A DNA stretch of 64,000 bases, taken from Devosia sp. Root413D1. Lineage in GTDB: Bacteria > Pseudomonadota > Alphaproteobacteria > Rhizobiales > Devosiaceae. This document shows, in pieces, positions 61,389 through 64,000 of the stretch (positions are counted from its first letter, which is position 1; every line of letters starts with the position of its first letter). The notes beneath the pieces are model-generated. The model had not been told where the DNA came from and did no database searches. It was given only the letters and a program-made list of their open reading frames with translations. A program made the position numbers and the translations under genes. Location: NCBI RefSeq assembly GCF_001425235.1, contig NZ_LMEA01000010.1, positions 6,275 to 70,274 on the forward strand, written 5' to 3'.

Positions 61389-62276
61389 ATGAGCAGCAGA
61401 ACCGCACCGATGCGCCTCAACCTCGGCCGTTTCGTCGTCTTTGCAACGCTGGCCTTCGCGGTGTGCTTTTACGGCATTCCGCTGCTCTGGCTGTTCATCG
61501 CCGGCACCCGCTCGGAAGCGTCGCTGCTCACCGATCCGCCGTTTGCGCTGGGCACCTGGGAAGCGTTCAGCCGCACCTGGACCAATCTCACCACCTACAA
61601 CAACTTCCAGATCCTGACCTGGGCCGGCAATTCGCTGATCTATTCGGTGGGCGGCGTGCTGCTGTCGCTGATCGCCTCGATCCCCGGCGGCTATGCGCTG
61701 GCGCAGTCGGAGTTCCCGGGCCGCAAGCTCATCCTGACGCTGACGCTGATCGCCATGATCACGCCGTCGACCGCCGTGGTGCTGCCGATCTTTCTCGAGC
61801 TGAACCTCCTCGGCCTCAGCAACACCTATGCCGGGCTGATCCTCGCGAGCGGCTTTTTCCCGTTCGGCGTCTATCTCACCTATGTCTACTTCTCGACCTC
61901 GCTGCCCAAAGGCGTGATGGATTCCGCCCGGGTCGATGGCGCCAACCGGTTCCAGCTGTTCACCCGCATCGCGCTGCCGCTGGCCCGGCCGATCATCGCG
62001 CTGGTGGCGTTCTTCAGCTTCCTCGCCATCTGGTCGAACTACTTCCTCGCCTTCGTGCTGCTCAGCGACGACAAGCTCTACAACCTGCCGGTGGGGCTGA
62101 CGGCGCTGGTGAGCGGCTCAGGCGCGCTCAGCAACCTGCCGTCCAACGATGTGCCGATCAAGAAGCCGGAGGTGGTGCTCGCCGCCATCCTCGTGGTGCT
62201 GCCGGTGCTGCTGATTTTCATGGCCGCGCAGCGGTTCGTACGCTCCGGCATGCTGTCGGGCGCGGAAAAGGGTTAG
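61389..62276 (+). CDS. Sugar ABC importer permease (MalG/UgpE type)
   Basis: A 295-residue permease, six segments, loop MDSARVDGANRFQLFTRIALPL, ending MAAQRFVRSGMLSGAEKG. The ATG follows GGCGGA. It completes the second full importer in the window. Confidence 0.94.
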   Translation: MSSRTAPMRLNLGRFVVFATLAFAVCFYGIPLLWLFIAGTRSEASLLTDPPFALGTWEAFSRTWTNLTTYNNFQILTWAGNSLIYSVGGVLLSLIASIPGGYALAQSEFPGRKLILTLTLIAMITPSTAVVLPIFLELNLLGLSNTYAGLILASGFFPFGVYLTYVYFSTSLPKGVMDSARVDGANRFQLFTRIALPLARPIIALVAFFSFLAIWSNYFLAFVLLSDDKLYNLPVGLTALVSGSGALSNLPSNDVPIKKPEVVLAAILVVLPVLLIFMAAQRFVRSGMLSGAEKG

Positions 62277-62327
62277 CGGCCAGGTCCTGCCTGGGCTGGC
62301 CGCCAAGCATCTATTTAGGAGGATTGA

Positions 62328-63482
62328 ATGAAGATCACGGGGTTCACGGCATGGCTGGTCGAGCACGAGCCGGGACCGAAATTCATCTGGCGCGACGGCA
62401 TTCCCGGTTCGCACGGTGACATTCCGCGTGGCTCCAAGCCGCATAAGGCGGTGATCCGCATGGAGACCGATGCCGGAATCGACGGCGTCATCGAGATGGG
62501 CCGCGGCGAGGCGGTGATCGACCTAGTGCGCCGCCGCTACCACGAGTTCATCGGCGAGAACCCGCTGCTCACCGAACGGATGTGGCGGCTGATCTGGGAG
62601 ATCGACCGGATCGAGGAGATCCACATGCGGCACCTCGGCATGCTCGACATGCTGTGCTGGGACGTCAAATCGCAGCACGCCAAGATGCCGATCTACCAGA
62701 TGCTGGGCGGCGACAACCGGGTGGTGCCGGCCTACGCCTCGACAGTCACCTGGCCGACGATGGACGAGTACGAGCGCTACATCAAAATGAGCCGCGATGT
62801 CGGCTTCAAGGCGTTCAAGCTGCATGCCTGGGGCGGCCCGGTGAAGCGCGACATTGAGCTCTGCAAGAACCTTCGCAAGTGGGTCGGGCCCGATGCGGAC
62901 CTGATGTTCGACGGCTCGGCCGGCTGGGACTATGTCAACGCGCTGGAGTTCGGCAAGGCGATCCAGGATCTCGGCTTCCTCTGGTACGAGGAGCCGATGC
63001 GCGAGTTCCATCTCGGGGCCTACACCAAGCTCTGCGAGAAGCTCGATATCCCGATCCTCGCCGCCGAAACCTCGGACGGCGTACATGGCAACATGGCGAC
63101 CTGGATCGAGAACAAGGCGCTCGACATGACGCGCGTCTCGACCTTCTACAAGGGCGGTTACACCGGCTCGATGAAGGTGGCGCATCTGAGCGAAAGCCAC
63201 GGCATGCGGGCCCAGGTGCATGGCATGGGGCTGGAGAACGCGCAGATCTGCGCCGCCATCTCGAACAACGACTATTATGAGCAGCTCGTGATGAACGAGG
63301 AGCAGATCAAGGGCCTCGACAAGCTCGGGCCGCTCGCGATCGTCGATGGCGACCTGACGGTCAGCGACGAGCCGGGCATCGGTTACGAGTTCGACTTCAA
63401 GAAACTCGACGAGACGGCCCTGACGAAGGTCTCAGTCAGCGAACGGTTGACGCCGCGTGGGGCTGAGGTACCATGGCACTGA
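62328..63482 (+). CDS. Enolase-superfamily (MR/MLE) enzyme, second
   Basis: A 384-residue member of the mandelate racemase/muconate-lactonising group. Metal ligands lie in LMFDGSAGW, LWYEEPM and LAAETSDG. The first active-site lysine motif reads FKLHAWG, so KxH instead of the common KxK, which usually marks a subgroup with its own substrate. HGMRAQVHGMG provides a His in strand 7. A GGAGG site precedes the ATG. Last gene of the importer operon, and its stop overlaps the operator palindrome of the next unit. An acid-sugar dehydratase is the likely role. Confidence 0.9.
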   Translation: MKITGFTAWLVEHEPGPKFIWRDGIPGSHGDIPRGSKPHKAVIRMETDAGIDGVIEMGRGEAVIDLVRRRYHEFIGENPLLTERMWRLIWEIDRIEEIHMRHLGMLDMLCWDVKSQHAKMPIYQMLGGDNRVVPAYASTVTWPTMDEYERYIKMSRDVGFKAFKLHAWGGPVKRDIELCKNLRKWVGPDADLMFDGSAGWDYVNALEFGKAIQDLGFLWYEEPMREFHLGAYTKLCEKLDIPILAAETSDGVHGNMATWIENKALDMTRVSTFYKGGYTGSMKVAHLSESHGMRAQVHGMGLENAQICAAISNNDYYEQLVMNEEQIKGLDKLGPLAIVDGDLTVSDEPGIGYEFDFKKLDETALTKVSVSERLTPRGAEVPWH

Positions 63483-63490
63483 TATATCAG
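63479..63490. promoter_or_regulatory. Palindromic operator candidate TGATATATCA, second copy
   Basis: CTGATATATCAG, identical to the core at 56154-56165, overlaps the stop codon of the enolase-superfamily gene and lies 37 bases before the next binding-protein gene. Confidence 0.7.
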
Positions 63491-63526
63491 ATTACGTAAC
63501 TGAGCTATCATTGGGAGGAGAGACTT

Positions 63527-64000
63527 ATGACGGCCAAGTTCGATAGACGATCAGTCCTGAAGCTGGGCGGCGGTATGCTGGCCGCTTCGGCGCTGCTGCC
63601 GCACCAGGCGTTCGCCCAGCAGACGGCGATCAACTACTGGCACACCTTCACCAGCCAGTCGGAAGCTGCAGGGTTGCAGGCGGTGCTCGACCTGTTCAAG
63701 GCCGCGCATCCCGACGTTGCAGTGACGCCCGAGAACATCCCCAATCCCGAGTTCATGGCCAAGATCACCGCGGCCGTGGTCGGCGGCAGCCGCCCGAACG
63801 TGACGATGGTTTCGTCCGAGCGCTTCGAGGACCTGCTCGCCATGGGCGCGCTCAGCGACATGACCGACCGCATTGCCGGCTGGGAGCGGCGTGGCGACTT
63901 CGACGACAAGCGTTTCGCCTCGATCACCAAGGACGGCAAGACCTATGGCGTGCCGGGCTTCACGTTCGTGGACTGGGGCTACTATCGCAAGGACTGGTTC
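63527..64000 (+). CDS. Sugar ABC importer substrate-binding protein, 3' part outside window
   Basis: The first 158 residues of a CUT1 binding protein. It opens with a twin-arginine leader (FDRRSVLKLGGGMLAAS, cleavage after FAQ) and continues INYWHTFTSQSEAAGLQAVLDLF, KITAAVVGGSRPNVTMVSSERFEDLLAMGAL, YGVPGFTFVDWGYYRKDWF, all typical. GGGAGGAG precedes the ATG. The operator palindrome upstream suggests control together with the other sugar operons. Permeases probably follow outside the window. Confidence 0.92.
   Translation, partial: MTAKFDRRSVLKLGGGMLAASALLPHQAFAQQTAINYWHTFTSQSEAAGLQAVLDLFKAAHPDVAVTPENIPNPEFMAKITAAVVGGSRPNVTMVSSERFEDLLAMGALSDMTDRIAGWERRGDFDDKRFASITKDGKTYGVPGFTFVDWGYYRKDWF

Overview
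The window is about 64 kb of GC-rich DNA from a bacterial chromosome. Codon use, the dense set of sugar ABC importers, GntR and MocR regulators, ExoD, bacterioferritin and an initiator tRNA with an A-U/G-C/G-C anticodon stem all suggest an alphaproteobacterium of the order Hyphomicrobiales, perhaps Devosia or a relative. The genus is an inference; no 16S gene is present. I saw no insertion sequence, prophage, integrase, CRISPR array or replication origin. Several families of GC-rich palindromic intergenic repeats are scattered between operons.

Region 1 (1-17.9 kb) is general cell functions. It holds a truncated ATP-dependent DNA ligase, an ABC-2 exporter pair, a secreted protein overlapping a Tat-exported DsrE protein, two paralogous alpha/beta hydrolases, two aldo/keto reductase-type or Sel1 modules, bacterioferritin with its ferredoxin, a YciI (DGPF)/ECF42-type sigma pair, a TetR regulator divergent from a quinone oxidoreductase, and a MocR regulator with small neighbours. 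The two hydrolases and the two Sel1-repeat proteins look like a duplicated module lying around bfr-bfd.

Region 2 (17.8-27.6 kb) holds a DUF599 membrane protein, a Tas-like aldo/keto reductase, a secreted protein, the initiator tRNA with promoter and terminator, an AI-2E family permease with a long C-terminal extension, a DhaK-DhaL fusion kinase, two tandem small paralogous proteins and a cold-shock protein.

Region 3 (27.6-47.1 kb) starts with a GntR regulator and a DapA/NanA-family aldolase divergent from a complete CUT1 sugar importer followed by a sialidase-like protein. Next comes a five-gene operon, arcD-arcA-hdeD-SHOCT protein-exoD, which reads as a pH-stress unit. Then a divergent pair of operons: GntR-DUF4127-NanE on one side, and a sugar importer without an ATPase plus a ROK kinase on the other. 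NanE and the ROK kinase suggest use of N-acetylmannosamine or a related amino sugar; with the aldolase and sialidase-like protein, most steps of sialic acid catabolism could be covered within 20 kb.

Region 4 (47.1-64 kb) is a sugar and sugar-acid island. A long minus-strand operon carries an enolase-superfamily enzyme, a sugar importer without ATPase, an L-rhamnose mutarotase, a DUF4432 epimerase-like protein, a short-chain dehydrogenase, a class III CoA-transferase and an enoyl-CoA hydratase. Two GntR/FCD regulators follow, then a second full importer with a UgpC/MalK-type ATPase, another enolase-superfamily enzyme, and the start of a further sugar-binding protein gene. A palindrome TGATATATCA, with close variants, lies in front of four of these units and is a good candidate for the operator of one or both GntR proteins. 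Four importers are at least partly present but only two ATPases, so ATPase sharing is likely.
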